In this document: piece after piece, positions 1 to 8,902 of the stretch
Layout of the letters: each line of letters begins with the position of its first letter
Numbering within the stretch: the first letter of the stretch is position 1
Origin: Flavobacterium sp. N3904
GTDB taxonomy: Bacteria > Bacteroidota > Bacteroidia > Flavobacteriales > Flavobacteriaceae
Direction: 5' to 3'
Length of the DNA stretch: 64,000 bases
NCBI RefSeq assembly: GCF_025947305.1
Contig: NZ_CP110009.1
Coordinates: 3,451,501-3,515,500, forward strand
The notes under the pieces: generated by a model
The model's input: the letters and a program-made list of their open reading frames with translations, nothing else
Told to the model about the DNA's origin: nothing
The model's database searches: none
Translations under genes and position numbers: made by a program

Positions 1-1155
1 AATATCTCTATTTCCCGGCAATTGATCGCATTTATGGCCGTGTTCTCTACCGCCTTGCCCGTTACCTTGTCCCGTTATTGTTCCATATCCACAATACGGT
101 CTACCAATTCTTCCTGTAGCCAAAACCAAGTTGATGCAACCCAAAACATTATCTACTCCTTTTGAGTGGTGTTCTATTCCACGGGCGTGAAGCAAGAAAC
201 TCGTTTTGGCCTTACCCCATAACTCGGCCGCTTCGCGTATTTTATTTCTGTCAATTCCAGTGACTTCCTCCGCCCATTCTAAGGTATAATCTTTTATTGC
301 ATCAATCGTTTCCTGAAAACCCGAAGTATAGTTATTGATAAAATCATGGTCCAGCATATTGTGATCCACCAAGTATTTCAGCATCGCTCCGTACAAAGCT
401 GAGTCTGTCCCAGGACGTACGTCCAAATGAATATCGGCAGTTCGTGCCAGCGGAATCATTCTTGGATCAATTACTATAATTTTGGCACCGCGATCACGGG
501 CTTTCCAAATCCAATGCGTTAATGTTGGAAATGTTTCACTGATATTGGCTCCAGCAACAATAATCACTTCGGCATATTCCAGATCCGAATAATTATTTGA
601 AGCTCTATCAAGTCCAAATGCTTTTTTGTTACCCGCGCCGGCACTCACCATACACAAACGTCCATTGTAATCTAAGTTTTTAGTTTTTAGTGCCACACGA
701 GCAAATTTACCAACAAGATAGCTTTTCTCATTAGTCAACGAAACCCCTGATAACATGGACATGGCATCATTCCCATATTTTTCTTGAATTCTTTTAATTT
801 CCGAAACCGTTTTACTCATCGCTTCATCCCAAGAAGTTGGCACAAATCCTTGCCCTTCAATCCTTTTCAACGGAGTCATCAAACGATCAGGATGGTTATT
901 TTGCAAGTAGCGTTGTACCCCTTTCGGACACAATCTTCCCTCATTAAAAGGAAATTCCATCCAAGGCTCAAACCCCACCACTTTATTTTCTTTCACCAAC
1001 AATTGGATTCCGCATTGCATTCCACAGAAACAACAATGGGTCTTTACAGCCTCATCTGGTTCATCCCTGCCTACATAGCCATCCTTTGGCGCATAATTTA
1101 GAGTAGGTCCAAAATGTTTAATTATATTCTCTTCTGATACTGGTAATTTTGCCAT
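1..1155 (-). CDS. Molybdopterin nitrate reductase, cytoplasmic NasA/NasC/NarB type (N-terminal 385 residues, cut by window edge)
   Basis: The gene starts at the ATG at 1155 and reads off the left edge, so only the N-terminal half is visible. It would reduce nitrate to nitrite at a Mo-bis-MGD centre. Cys41, Cys44, Cys48 and Cys76 (CxxCxxxC...C) bind the N-terminal [4Fe-4S] cluster. The stretch GREHGHKCDQLPGNRDI near residue 380 resembles the Bacillus NasC / cyanobacterial NarB group. No twin-arginine signal peptide is present, so it should be cytoplasmic rather than periplasmic like NapA. Upstream genes encode a NarI-like cytochrome b and two NarK transporters, which argues for nitrate rather than formate as substrate. 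A formate dehydrogenase-like enzyme is the alternative. The respiratory versus assimilatory role cannot be settled from this fragment. Confidence 0.85.
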   Translation of the reverse strand, partial: MAKLPVSEENIIKHFGPTLNYAPKDGYVGRDEPDEAVKTHCCFCGMQCGIQLLVKENKVVGFEPWMEFPFNEGRLCPKGVQRYLQNNHPDRLMTPLKRIEGQGFVPTSWDEAMSKTVSEIKRIQEKYGNDAMSMLSGVSLTNEKSYLVGKFARVALKTKNLDYNGRLCMVSAGAGNKKAFGLDRASNNYSDLEYAEVIIVAGANISETFPTLTHWIWKARDRGAKIIVIDPRMIPLARTADIHLDVRPGTDSALYGAMLKYLVDHNMLDHDFINNYTSGFQETIDAIKDYTLEWAEEVTGIDRNKIREAAELWGKAKTSFLLHARGIEHHSKGVDNVLGCINLVLATGRIGRPYCGYGTITGQGNGQGGREHGHKCDQLPGNRDI

Positions 1156-1229
1156 TTTTTAATTTTTATACCTTAAAAAAATAAAGTTGCAATCTTAATT
1201 TCAATCCTTATTTCTGAGCTGTTTATTTT

Positions 1230-2279
1230 TTATCCAAATAAATTTCCACCTTCTAACCTAGCTTTCAAATGTGCTTGGGCTAGTCTTGATCTTTTTCCCT
1301 CAGGACTCAAATCCAGATGAGATGTTCCATCATCGTGGTTGAAATCAAAACCTAATTGTTCTGTTACAATTTTCAAATCTTTAATATGTAATTGGGTTGC
1401 GAATTCTTCCCCCGTATGAGGGCAAAGTGCCATTCCCATTTTCATTCCTTCTTTCTTGTAAATATGCGCTCCAATTTGTGCTGGTCTCTGTATAATGTGA
1501 AAGAATTTCCCGAACGGAATCCAAATCAAAAACATAATTACCGTTACAGCGTGTAAAACCGCCAAGAAATCAAACGCAAATCCTTTCATAAATTGATACG
1601 AATAGGTAAGACCTAAACCTGTTACCGAAATGGCAATCAATAAAATAAGGGGCAACAAATCGCCCTCAAAAGACTGAGTGGCAATCAATCCAGGATTGGT
1701 CAAACGACGTCTTAAATAATACAGTGATCCGAAAATAACCAGATACGAAGACCAGTTCAAGGCATGAAACGTCAAAAACGCAACAATAGAATCCAATCTA
1801 AAATCCATTACTTTAAATCCAAAAAAGTACGCTTCATATACCGAAATTGTATTGGGAGCCATTGCAAAATTAATCCAACCAAAAGTAAGAGGTATCGTAA
1901 CCATAAAAGCCGAAGTACAACCCACCGCAATCATAAAATGCGCTATCCAACGGTATTTTCCTCTAGGATAAATAAACTTTTGAAAAGCAATATTCTCAAC
2001 CGATTCTTTGGTGGCAAACCAAAAATGAGAAAACACTTTTCCAGTTACCAAATACGTTATACCGCGTTTAAAATAGATCCATGTCGGTGGTCTTTGCAAC
2101 CAAACCGAATAACGATAAACAATTCCGAAGAAAGCAAATACCGTCCCAAATAAATAGGTCACCAATGCCGCATCAAAATTTTGCAGTTTTCTGGAACCGA
2201 AAAACACAAGGGCAATCATAAAGATTGAAAGCCCGGTCGCAATGAGTATTGCTTTGGTGTTATACGTTTTGTTTTTCAT
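1230..2279 (-). CDS. NarI/HdrE-like membrane cytochrome b, probable quinol-oxidising partner of the nitrate reductase
   Basis: This is a 349-residue integral membrane protein with about six hydrophobic helices (roughly residues 10-28, 40-58, 110-130, 165-188, 208-226, 236-256). Histidines lie within or at the ends of helices: H114, H172, H243 and H261. The pattern LHAVTVIMFLIWIPFGKFFH resembles the haem-b ligand pattern of NarI, DsrM and HdrE subunits. The C-terminal tail (about 90 residues) is hydrophilic and contains a CPHTGEEF segment. It lies 74 bp upstream of the nitrate reductase on the same strand, so it plausibly passes electrons from menaquinol to that enzyme. The family assignment is inferred from topology and histidine placement; it might instead be an uncharacterised flavobacterial membrane family. 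Confidence 0.6.
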   Translation of the reverse strand: MKNKTYNTKAILIATGLSIFMIALVFFGSRKLQNFDAALVTYLFGTVFAFFGIVYRYSVWLQRPPTWIYFKRGITYLVTGKVFSHFWFATKESVENIAFQKFIYPRGKYRWIAHFMIAVGCTSAFMVTIPLTFGWINFAMAPNTISVYEAYFFGFKVMDFRLDSIVAFLTFHALNWSSYLVIFGSLYYLRRRLTNPGLIATQSFEGDLLPLILLIAISVTGLGLTYSYQFMKGFAFDFLAVLHAVTVIMFLIWIPFGKFFHIIQRPAQIGAHIYKKEGMKMGMALCPHTGEEFATQLHIKDLKIVTEQLGFDFNHDDGTSHLDLSPEGKRSRLAQAHLKARLEGGNLFG

Positions 2280-2461
2280 AAATTCAATTTAAAGGACACT
2301 TTTATTTTATTGTAAAATTAACAAAAGAAAAAACTAAGTTAAAATACTTTTCAAAACACAAATAGATCAAAACATGTTACAATAACTACTATATACATTG
2401 CAATTTAAGATATTTAACTGTCTTTATATTAATTATTCTAATGATTTTCAATACTTAACAT

Positions 2462-4054
2462 TTAGCTCGGCTTCTCACAACCCTTACGGTTGTAAAACCA
2501 CCAATTAATTGCTGTAGCTAATATTGCGAAAACAATCAAGCCTATAAAGAACTGATTAACTGTTCCATTTGCCGCAATATTATTTCCTATGAATATCGAA
2601 AAGATAAAAGGGCCAAAAGCAGCAATTGCAGCAGTCCATCCAATTACCCCAGCAGCCTGACGCTGATTCTCTGAAAATATGATAGGAAATTGTCTAAAAG
2701 TACCCGCATTACCGATTCCTGTAAAAAAGAATATTGCTAAAATTACACCTACAAAAAGCGGAAACTGATCCATACTCGTTGGTGAAACCAATCCTTGAGT
2801 AACCAAAATTATTGCTCCCACCAAAATCCCGATTCCGGTAATGGTTGTCAATATGGCTCCTCCTATTTTATCGGCCACAAAACCAAAAGCTACTCTACTA
2901 GCAGAACCAATCAATGGCCCATAAAAAGCATAAACCAATGGATCTGGAGCATCAGGAAAATCGCCATACAAATATTTAATCATCAATGGAAATGCTGCCG
3001 ATAATCCTGCAAATGTTCCAAATGTCATCAAATAAGTAATTGTACAATACCAAGTATGCTTATTTTTAAAAATATCCATTTGCTCTTTTATTGAAGCTTG
3101 CATTGGAATGCTTCTTAAAAATAACCAACTGACAAGTGCCAAGCCCAAAAGAAATCCGGAATACCAAAATGCAGCGGATTGGATGTAGATGTTTATATTT
3201 TTAACCGCCTCATTGTCGGGACTAATTTTGTTTATTATTTTTTCGGCCAATTTAGGATTGGAGTTAGCAATCGCTCTCGATTTCACTTTCTGTGGCAATG
3301 CTGCAAAAATTTCGACATTTTCATTCGAGCCCGTTGCCGCAATAACCGAATCTAACACTGGTTTTTTCACATTGGCCAAAATATTATTCTGTGCTTTGGT
3401 ATCCAAAGCTGCAAAAACTTCTTTTTGTTTTCCAATTGTTGAGTCTATAAAAACATTCTGTGTTTCTTTAGCATTTATACTTGTAAATACCGATGAAGCA
3501 CCGTAGATACTAACACTCAAAATAAGCGGCGTAACAAATTGAGCTAAACTAACACCAAAATTCCCAATTCCTGCTTGGATTCCCAATGCTGTTCCTTTCA
3601 GCCTTTTTGGAAAAAACAAACTTGTGCTAGGCATAAAGGATGAAAAATCTCCACCACCAAAACCTGTGGCAAATGCCAAAAGAACAAAGACCCAAAAAGG
3701 AGTATTGGTGTCCATTACCGCAAATCCAACTCCAATTGCTGGAATTAATTTAAGTAAAGTTGCCACGGTTACTACGTGCCTTGTCCCAAAAATAGGCAAA
3801 ATAAAGGTGTGTATAATTCTTAAAAATCCAGCAGCCAATCCAGGAATGGCAACCAGCCAAAAAAGCTGATCCTTAGAAAATGGAAAACCAAGACCTGGCA
3901 ATTTCACTGCTATTACACTCATCATAAACCACGAGCCAAAAGACATTATTAATGACAAAGTCGTAATTATCAATGTTTTCCAAGCTATTTTACTACCTGT
4001 TTTTTTCCAGAAAATTTCATCTTCAGGATCCCATTTTTCTAACCATGTTTTCAT
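2462..4054 (-). CDS. narK: NarK2-like nitrate/nitrite transporter (MFS) with a large periplasmic insert
   Basis: This 530-residue major facilitator protein belongs to the nitrate/nitrite porter family. The first nitrate signature is around GFGGGDFSSFMPS (residues 131-143) and the second around GIGNAGTFRQFP (446-457). R79 and R387 sit where the two substrate-binding arginines of E. coli NarK are found. The protein is about 65-70 residues longer than E. coli NarK. The extra length is a hydrophilic stretch at about 188-290, between predicted helices 5 and 6, so it should face the periplasm. It follows a second NarK-type gene with a 164-bp gap, resembling the NarK1-NarK2 pairs of denitrifiers, where one member acts as nitrate/H+ symporter and the other as nitrate/nitrite exchanger. 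Which is which here is not shown. Confidence 0.85.
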   Translation of the reverse strand: MKTWLEKWDPEDEIFWKKTGSKIAWKTLIITTLSLIMSFGSWFMMSVIAVKLPGLGFPFSKDQLFWLVAIPGLAAGFLRIIHTFILPIFGTRHVVTVATLLKLIPAIGVGFAVMDTNTPFWVFVLLAFATGFGGGDFSSFMPSTSLFFPKRLKGTALGIQAGIGNFGVSLAQFVTPLILSVSIYGASSVFTSINAKETQNVFIDSTIGKQKEVFAALDTKAQNNILANVKKPVLDSVIAATGSNENVEIFAALPQKVKSRAIANSNPKLAEKIINKISPDNEAVKNINIYIQSAAFWYSGFLLGLALVSWLFLRSIPMQASIKEQMDIFKNKHTWYCTITYLMTFGTFAGLSAAFPLMIKYLYGDFPDAPDPLVYAFYGPLIGSASRVAFGFVADKIGGAILTTITGIGILVGAIILVTQGLVSPTSMDQFPLFVGVILAIFFFTGIGNAGTFRQFPIIFSENQRQAAGVIGWTAAIAAFGPFIFSIFIGNNIAANGTVNQFFIGLIVFAILATAINWWFYNRKGCEKPS

Positions 4055-4089
4055 ATTGTGTGTATTTGAATTATTGTATTTTACAGTTC

Positions 4090-4215
4090 CTTAGCTACTA
4101 AGATACTAAGATTTCCTAAAATCGTTTAAAAACGTATTTAATTATTGATAAAACTAAAATTTAAAAACCTTTGTAAGTCAAAATCTTAGAATCTCAGACC
4201 CTTAGAGTCTGTTTT
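4090..4215. repeat. Intergenic imperfect inverted repeat of CTAAGATTCTAAG type
   Basis: The left arm (near 4095-4115, ctactaagatactaagattt) pairs imperfectly with the right arm (near 4176-4196, aaaatcttagaatctcag). It fills the gap between the two narK genes. A related sequence occurs at 10915-11075 downstream of norF. It may act as an mRNA-stabilising or terminator-like stem, or may be a dispersed repeat. Confidence 0.5.
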
Positions 4216-4218
4216 TTT

Positions 4219-5694
4219 TTAATGATTATGCTCGATGTCTTTTGTAAAAGTCGGCGATTTGATTCGTAGAATTTTGATAATCGTGCGGTGCATCCAAAGC
4301 AGGCAAAGAACGGAAATCACAAAAATGAAAATCCAGGAACTCGTCCAAAGTCCAGTGAAATTAAGAAGATATCCAAAGATAATTGGACCTACAAAGCCAC
4401 CCAATCCACCTATTAGCCCGACCATTCCGCCTACAACACCTACTTCATTCGGAAAATATTCTGGAATGTGTTTGAAAACCGCCGCTTTACCAATTCCCCA
4501 AGAAATCCCGATAAGAATGACTAACACTAAGTAGACCCACATATTGGCTTCAAACTTAATCTGTGTGATTCCTTTGGCCAATAGCTCTTTCTTTTTTACC
4601 TCTTGATTTTGCTGTACGACAATTTCTTGCCATGATTTTTTAACGGGAAGAATCGATTTTACTTCTTTTTCCGAAACCACTTTGGTATTTACACTTTGGA
4701 CTTTCCCATCAATTTTAATTTCGGAAGCCGATATCTCAGTAATCATACCACTTTCTGCCGCAAGCACTCCAGGACCTGCAGTAAAGATTTCCATTTTCGG
4801 GAACATCAATAAAAAGCTGATTATTATAGAAGATCCCAATACCCAATACATCACTTTTCGGGCACCAAATTTATCGGATAAATACCCTCCGAAAGCTCTA
4901 ATTACACCAGATGGCAAACTAAACATTGTTGCAAACATACCTCCCATAACTAACGAGGTTTGATACACATTCATAAAATTAGGAAGTAACCATTGAGAAT
5001 AAGCAACAAAACAACCAAAAACTAAAAAGTAATAGGCTCCAAAACGCCAAACTCTAATCGATTTTAATGGTATTAAAAGTGTTTTTAAATCTTTTGAATC
5101 CCCTAAAGGTTTTTTATTTTTAGCAAATACAACATAGATAATACCAATTACAACCAATACAACAGCATAGGTTATTGGCAACATTTTCCAACCATTGATA
5201 GGATCATTTTTTGAAAAATCATTCAATAAAGTTGGCGCTACAAAAGTGGTAATGGCTGCACCTGCATTTCCCATTCCAAAAATACCCAATGCTCTTCCTT
5301 GCCAATTTTGTGGATACCAAACTGATGTGTATCCAATTCCAACAGCAAAACTTGTCCCAACCAAACCGAATAGAAAACTCAGAACTGCAAAACTCCAAAA
5401 TGAATTAGCCAATGGCAATATAAAAAGAGGAATAGAACAAAGTAACAATAAAGCAGAAAAAACTATTTTACCACCATATTTGTCAGTCATAATACCGATT
5501 GGTAATCTGAAAATTGCGCCAGACAAAATAGGAATCCCTAATAACCAACCTACTTCAACTACTGACCAATTAAATATTCCTTTATCAACCAAAAAAGTGA
5601 CCAAAACACCATTTAAAGTCCAGCAAGCAAAACAAATAGAAAAAGCTAAAGTATTAAGAAATAAAATTTTGTGAGATTGGTATAAGTTGCTCAT
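4219..5694 (-). CDS. narK: NarK1-like nitrate/nitrite transporter (MFS) with a periplasmic insert
   Basis: This 491-residue MFS protein has nitrate-porter signatures: LVGTSFAVGIGYTSVWYP (about 111-128) and WGIGKAAVFKHIPEYFP (399-415). R63 and R266 are candidate anion-binding arginines. A hydrophilic insert at about 300-385 lies between predicted helices 9 and 10, on the periplasmic side. It is unlike the insert of the neighbouring NarK, which lies between helices 5 and 6. This is the first gene of the leftward nitrate group. Two candidate regulatory palindromes lie 57-130 bp upstream of its ATG, so oxygen/nitrogen-oxide control is likely. It probably takes up nitrate and/or exchanges nitrite. 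Confidence 0.85.
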   Translation of the reverse strand: MSNLYQSHKILFLNTLAFSICFACWTLNGVLVTFLVDKGIFNWSVVEVGWLLGIPILSGAIFRLPIGIMTDKYGGKIVFSALLLLCSIPLFILPLANSFWSFAVLSFLFGLVGTSFAVGIGYTSVWYPQNWQGRALGIFGMGNAGAAITTFVAPTLLNDFSKNDPINGWKMLPITYAVVLVVIGIIYVVFAKNKKPLGDSKDLKTLLIPLKSIRVWRFGAYYFLVFGCFVAYSQWLLPNFMNVYQTSLVMGGMFATMFSLPSGVIRAFGGYLSDKFGARKVMYWVLGSSIIISFLLMFPKMEIFTAGPGVLAAESGMITEISASEIKIDGKVQSVNTKVVSEKEVKSILPVKKSWQEIVVQQNQEVKKKELLAKGITQIKFEANMWVYLVLVILIGISWGIGKAAVFKHIPEYFPNEVGVVGGMVGLIGGLGGFVGPIIFGYLLNFTGLWTSSWIFIFVISVLCLLWMHRTIIKILRIKSPTFTKDIEHNH

Positions 5695-5751
5695 ATTTTA
5701 ATTTTTCTATTATTAATGCAATTCCTTTTAAAATAAATTTACTAATTAAAA

Positions 5752-5824
5752 AAAGACAAAAAAGTCCTTTATTATGTATATCAAAAATAACACCTTTATA
5801 AAAAACAAAATATGATATTTATCA
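5752..5824 (-). promoter_or_regulatory. narK promoter sites: AAGGAY-type palindrome and FNR-like box
   Basis: Positions 5752-5769 read on the minus strand as AAGGACTTTTTTGTCTTT, the palindrome shared with nirK, norC and the RIC gene. Positions 5813-5824 are TGATATTTATCA, a perfect TGAT-N4-ATCA dyad of Crp/FNR type. The two centres are 58 bp apart. The proximal site is centred 66 nt before the narK ATG. The regulator identity is inferred. Confidence 0.65.
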
Positions 5825-6080
5825 GTTGGCAGTAATAAGCATATCCACTCCTAAATATTTCGTTGGTTGTCCAAAAAATCAATAGAATGAAATCCTCTTT
5901 GAGTACCAAAATGATTAGTTGTCTTGTCTTTTTAAATACCCTCATTTTTTTATTAAATTAAAAAACTAAAATGTTTTGAACAGATTTATGTGCATAATTC
6001 AATTAAGCTAAATTTTAAAACTCTTTTAATAAAATCTGATTCTCTAAGTACTTTTCTGCCCGGTCACAGTTCATCACAAA

Positions 6081-6128
6081 CAAAAGAAAACTATCTGAAA
6101 AATACTTTTCGGATAGCTTCTTTTGTTG
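6081..6128. terminator. Strong hairpin at the end of the nirK operon
   Basis: The left arm caaaagaaaactatctgaaa (from 6081) pairs with the right arm at 6106-6128 (ttttcggatagcttcttttg). It lies just past the stop codon of the outer-membrane barrel gene. The stem is AT-rich with a G+C centre, and A/T runs on both sides would let it work on either strand. The rest of the gap from about 5830 to 6080 shows no gene. Confidence 0.7.
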
Positions 6129-6144
6129 GCATAAAATTAATAAA

Positions 6145-7419
6145 TTATTTAAAAGAAAAAATCTGCGGATTCACATTCACCATCACCCATGCCCAGTTAT
6201 TGGTATGATCTACGTCACCGCCTTTTAATCTCTGCAGAGTATCTGTTCCAAACATTTGAGAGTACCCTCCGGAAACCGTTACATATTTTTGAACAGCATA
6301 ACTAGCTGTAAAATCAACTTCTGTTCCTAGGTAATTGTTCATTTCATTTTTGTTTGCATCTAACACTGTATTGGCAGCATTAAAAATATGAGGCATTAAA
6401 TTAAACTGCCATTTTGTTGTAGAATATCCAAATTTTAAAAAGGCATCTTGCAAACCAACAGTATTTTTATAATTTCCTACATAGAAATAATCCATCAACC
6501 CATTAAATCCATGATTGGTTCCAAATAATGGGTAGAATGATTTTACATCAGTACTGGTACTCTTTTGGCTTTTTCCTGATAAAAATTCATACCCTAAACC
6601 TGCTTTAAATTTGTCTGTTACTGCATAATTGAAATTCAAAGCTGCATCATAAGCACTTACATTAAATGTATTGCTTTTTCCTGTTTGTCCATAAATCCAA
6701 AGATTTGCATCCCATTTTGTTCCCTTACTATTTAGATAAGTTCCAAAAGTTTGCATATAATCTACTTTCAATTCTGGAAGTGGGGTTGGAATTGGGGTTG
6801 CTAATTTATTTTCATAACCTGTGTTTAAGAACAACAAACTCATGTTTATTTTACTTAATTCTGTATGGTACCAAGCATATTGCATTGCTTTGTAATTTTG
6901 AACAATATATGGAGTAGCAAGATCTGATTCGGCATTTGCATTGTAAGCTACTGCTAAGTCTAATTGGCTCTTTTTATGTTTGTATGTCACTAACGCAGCA
7001 TCGTGACTTTGTCCTTGTTGCAACCAGTCGATTTCTCCAAAAATACGTTGGTTATCATATGAGATTACTTGGCGACCTAGTCGAGCACTCCATGTTTTAT
7101 CAAAATTGTATTGCACCCAAGCTTCAAATAATTCAATTCCATTAACATCCGATTTGGCTGTGGTTTGAACATCTCCCCAAACTCTAATATTTTGCATCGT
7201 AAGTTTAGTAACAAATTTTTCTTGCTTGAAATTAAAATTCAAACGTGTCCTTTCCGATATAAATTGACCTGGTGTTTCTCCAAAAGGAATTGGCGCTTTA
7301 TACCCATTTCTAAATTCGTAACGGGGTCTGATTTGTAAATTTGCGTCAAATTCTTGAGCATTAACTCCTATGCTTACCATTATTATAAATGATAAACTGA
7401 TTTTTTTAAGTAAGTTCAT
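6145..7419 (-). CDS. Outer-membrane beta-barrel protein, alginate-export/porin-like
   Basis: This 424-residue protein has a signal peptide ending near ...GVNAQ (about residue 22). Repeated amphipathic strands follow, with alternating aromatic residues, ending in an aromatic-rich segment and a terminal Phe-Lys. Phrases such as RTRLNFNFKQEKFVTKLTMQN and SARLGRQVISYDNQRIFGEIDWLQQG resemble alginate-export-family barrels (PF13372 type). It is the last gene of the operon that begins with nirK, 11 bp after the SCO gene. A role as an outer-membrane channel for nitrite or another anion of the denitrification pathway is plausible but inferred; no alginate genes are nearby. Confidence 0.65.
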   Translation of the reverse strand: MNLLKKISLSFIIMVSIGVNAQEFDANLQIRPRYEFRNGYKAPIPFGETPGQFISERTRLNFNFKQEKFVTKLTMQNIRVWGDVQTTAKSDVNGIELFEAWVQYNFDKTWSARLGRQVISYDNQRIFGEIDWLQQGQSHDAALVTYKHKKSQLDLAVAYNANAESDLATPYIVQNYKAMQYAWYHTELSKINMSLLFLNTGYENKLATPIPTPLPELKVDYMQTFGTYLNSKGTKWDANLWIYGQTGKSNTFNVSAYDAALNFNYAVTDKFKAGLGYEFLSGKSQKSTSTDVKSFYPLFGTNHGFNGLMDYFYVGNYKNTVGLQDAFLKFGYSTTKWQFNLMPHIFNAANTVLDANKNEMNNYLGTEVDFTASYAVQKYVTVSGGYSQMFGTDTLQRLKGGDVDHTNNWAWVMVNVNPQIFSFK

Positions 7420-7430
7420 TGGTATTTAAT

Positions 7431-8072
7431 TTAGTTTAACTTTTCAGCTTCTTCAGTTATTTTTTGAATGGTTTCATCCGAGTTTACTCCTAATCCTTCT
7501 TGTTGATAAACTAATTCACCCTCGACATTAAAAACACTTATAATATTGGAATGAGAAAACTCTAAAGGTGCAATTTTCTTGTAATTTACAGCCAAAACTG
7601 CCGCAAACTCTCTTGTATTTTCTTCGGTAGACCTCAAAAACTCCCATTGTTCGCCATCCATTTTACTGGCAATAGCAAATTCTTTCAAACGTTTTGGGGT
7701 ATCCACTTCGGGATTAATACTCACTAATACCAATTTGACATGTTCTTTGATATTCTCTGGTAAACGGGATTCGATATTTCTCATATCAGCCACCAACCGA
7801 GGACAAGCCGATTTACAAGAAGTATAAATCATGACCATTACCAGCACTTTTCCTCTCAAATCTTTCATTTCAATATTTTGACCGTTTTGATTGGTCCATT
7901 TCGAAGGCAAATTGTAAATTGATAAATCCGAAATAGGTTTATCTTTCACCACAGTTTCTTTTTTATGGCATCCTTGAATAGCAAAAAAAAGTATCAGAAT
8001 AGGGAAAACAAGAATATATGACCATCTTATTTTAAGCGTTCTTTTTTGGTTTAGGACTAAATTTGATTTCAT
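7431..8072 (-). CDS. SCO1/SenC-family copper chaperone/thioredoxin-like lipoprotein
   Basis: This is a 213-residue SCO protein. A hydrophobic N-terminus (about 17-34) ends at Cys35, which could be a lipobox cysteine (AIQGC) or the end of a membrane anchor. The thioredoxin-like domain carries the copper-binding CxxxC motif at C86-K-S-A-C90 and the third ligand H174 (FSHSN). SCO proteins deliver copper to CuA or other periplasmic copper sites. Between nirV and the porin, downstream of a copper nitrite reductase, it most likely assists NirK copper loading or redox protection of its site. It is 32 bp after the nirV-like gene. Confidence 0.85.
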   Translation of the reverse strand: MKSNLVLNQKRTLKIRWSYILVFPILILFFAIQGCHKKETVVKDKPISDLSIYNLPSKWTNQNGQNIEMKDLRGKVLVMVMIYTSCKSACPRLVADMRNIESRLPENIKEHVKLVLVSINPEVDTPKRLKEFAIASKMDGEQWEFLRSTEENTREFAAVLAVNYKKIAPLEFSHSNIISVFNVEGELVYQQEGLGVNSDETIQKITEEAEKLN

Positions 8073-8104
8073 TGTATTTGATTTTGGTAGAGTTTCGAAA
8101 GCTA

Positions 8105-8875
8105 TTATTTATCTTTAGCACATCGAAAACCTAAATTTTTTGTAGTATAATTTGCTTTGAGACTTCCTCTAAACGCATAGCGCATAAAAGCGGCATAATT
8201 CATCAAATCGGTTGCATTTACGGAACCGCTTCCGCAAAAAAGATTGGTATCGGTGTCTTTGTCTTTCCTGGATTCGCCTGAAAGAAAGATACTGTTGAAG
8301 TCTGCTGTCCATTCCCAAACCAAACCATGCATATCATAGACACCCCAATAATTTTTGAAGGTATGGCCTACTGGATTCGAATAGGTTTTTGGTTTTTCGT
8401 ACCACGATAAAATATACCGATTGAATTGTTCTTTGTTACGGGCATCAGTACGTTTTTCATCGGCCATAGCCACATATTCCCACTCGTCCATTGTTGGCAA
8501 ACGTTTCCCTTCACACTCGCAATATTTTTTGGCAGCAAACCAAGAAACATTAGTTATTGGAGCGTTACTCAAATTAGTGGTTCCATAATTGAAATCACTC
8601 GCCCATTGGGTTAAATAACTTTTATCAGCATACAATCCTTTCATTTTAGATCGGCTGTATTCTGGATACTTTTTTACAAAAGCAAGATATTGGGCATTGG
8701 TCACAGGATAGACATCCAAGTTAAACGGAGCTACTTTAACCGGTTTTTTGGTAGTAGCACCATACAGGGGAACAAAAGTCCCCCCGCCTATTGGTACCAT
8801 TTGAACTTCTTGAGCACAAAGAGTAATTCCTACAATCAATGAAAAGGAAGCTACTATATTTTTCAGTTGAAACAT
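8105..8875 (-). CDS. nirV: NirV-like formylglycine-generating-enzyme-fold (SUMF1) protein
   Basis: This 256-residue secreted protein has a signal peptide (about 1-21, ending TLCAQ) and then a single FGE-sulfatase/SUMF1 domain. Hallmarks are VPIGGGTFVPLYG, LDVYPVTNAQYLAFV, NAPITNVSWFAAKKYCECEGKRLPTMDEWEYVA, GVYDMHGLVWEWTADF and the terminal NLGFRCAKDK. Proteins of this fold encoded beside nirK are named NirV; their role in nitrite reductase maturation is not established. Operon position directly after two cytochrome c genes and before SCO supports this name. A standalone sulfatase-activating role is unlikely because no sulfatase is in view. Confidence 0.8.
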   Translation of the reverse strand: MFQLKNIVASFSLIVGITLCAQEVQMVPIGGGTFVPLYGATTKKPVKVAPFNLDVYPVTNAQYLAFVKKYPEYSRSKMKGLYADKSYLTQWASDFNYGTTNLSNAPITNVSWFAAKKYCECEGKRLPTMDEWEYVAMADEKRTDARNKEQFNRYILSWYEKPKTYSNPVGHTFKNYWGVYDMHGLVWEWTADFNSIFLSGESRKDKDTDTNLFCGSGSVNATDLMNYAAFMRYAFRGSLKANYTTKNLGFRCAKDK

Positions 8876-8902
8876 GGGGGACTCTTTTTGCTTAGTTTTA
8901 TA

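Noticed and set aside
5990-6208. Plus-strand open frame of 72 codons
   Set aside because: It covers the terminator hairpin and the 3' end of the porin gene on the other strand and has no family character.
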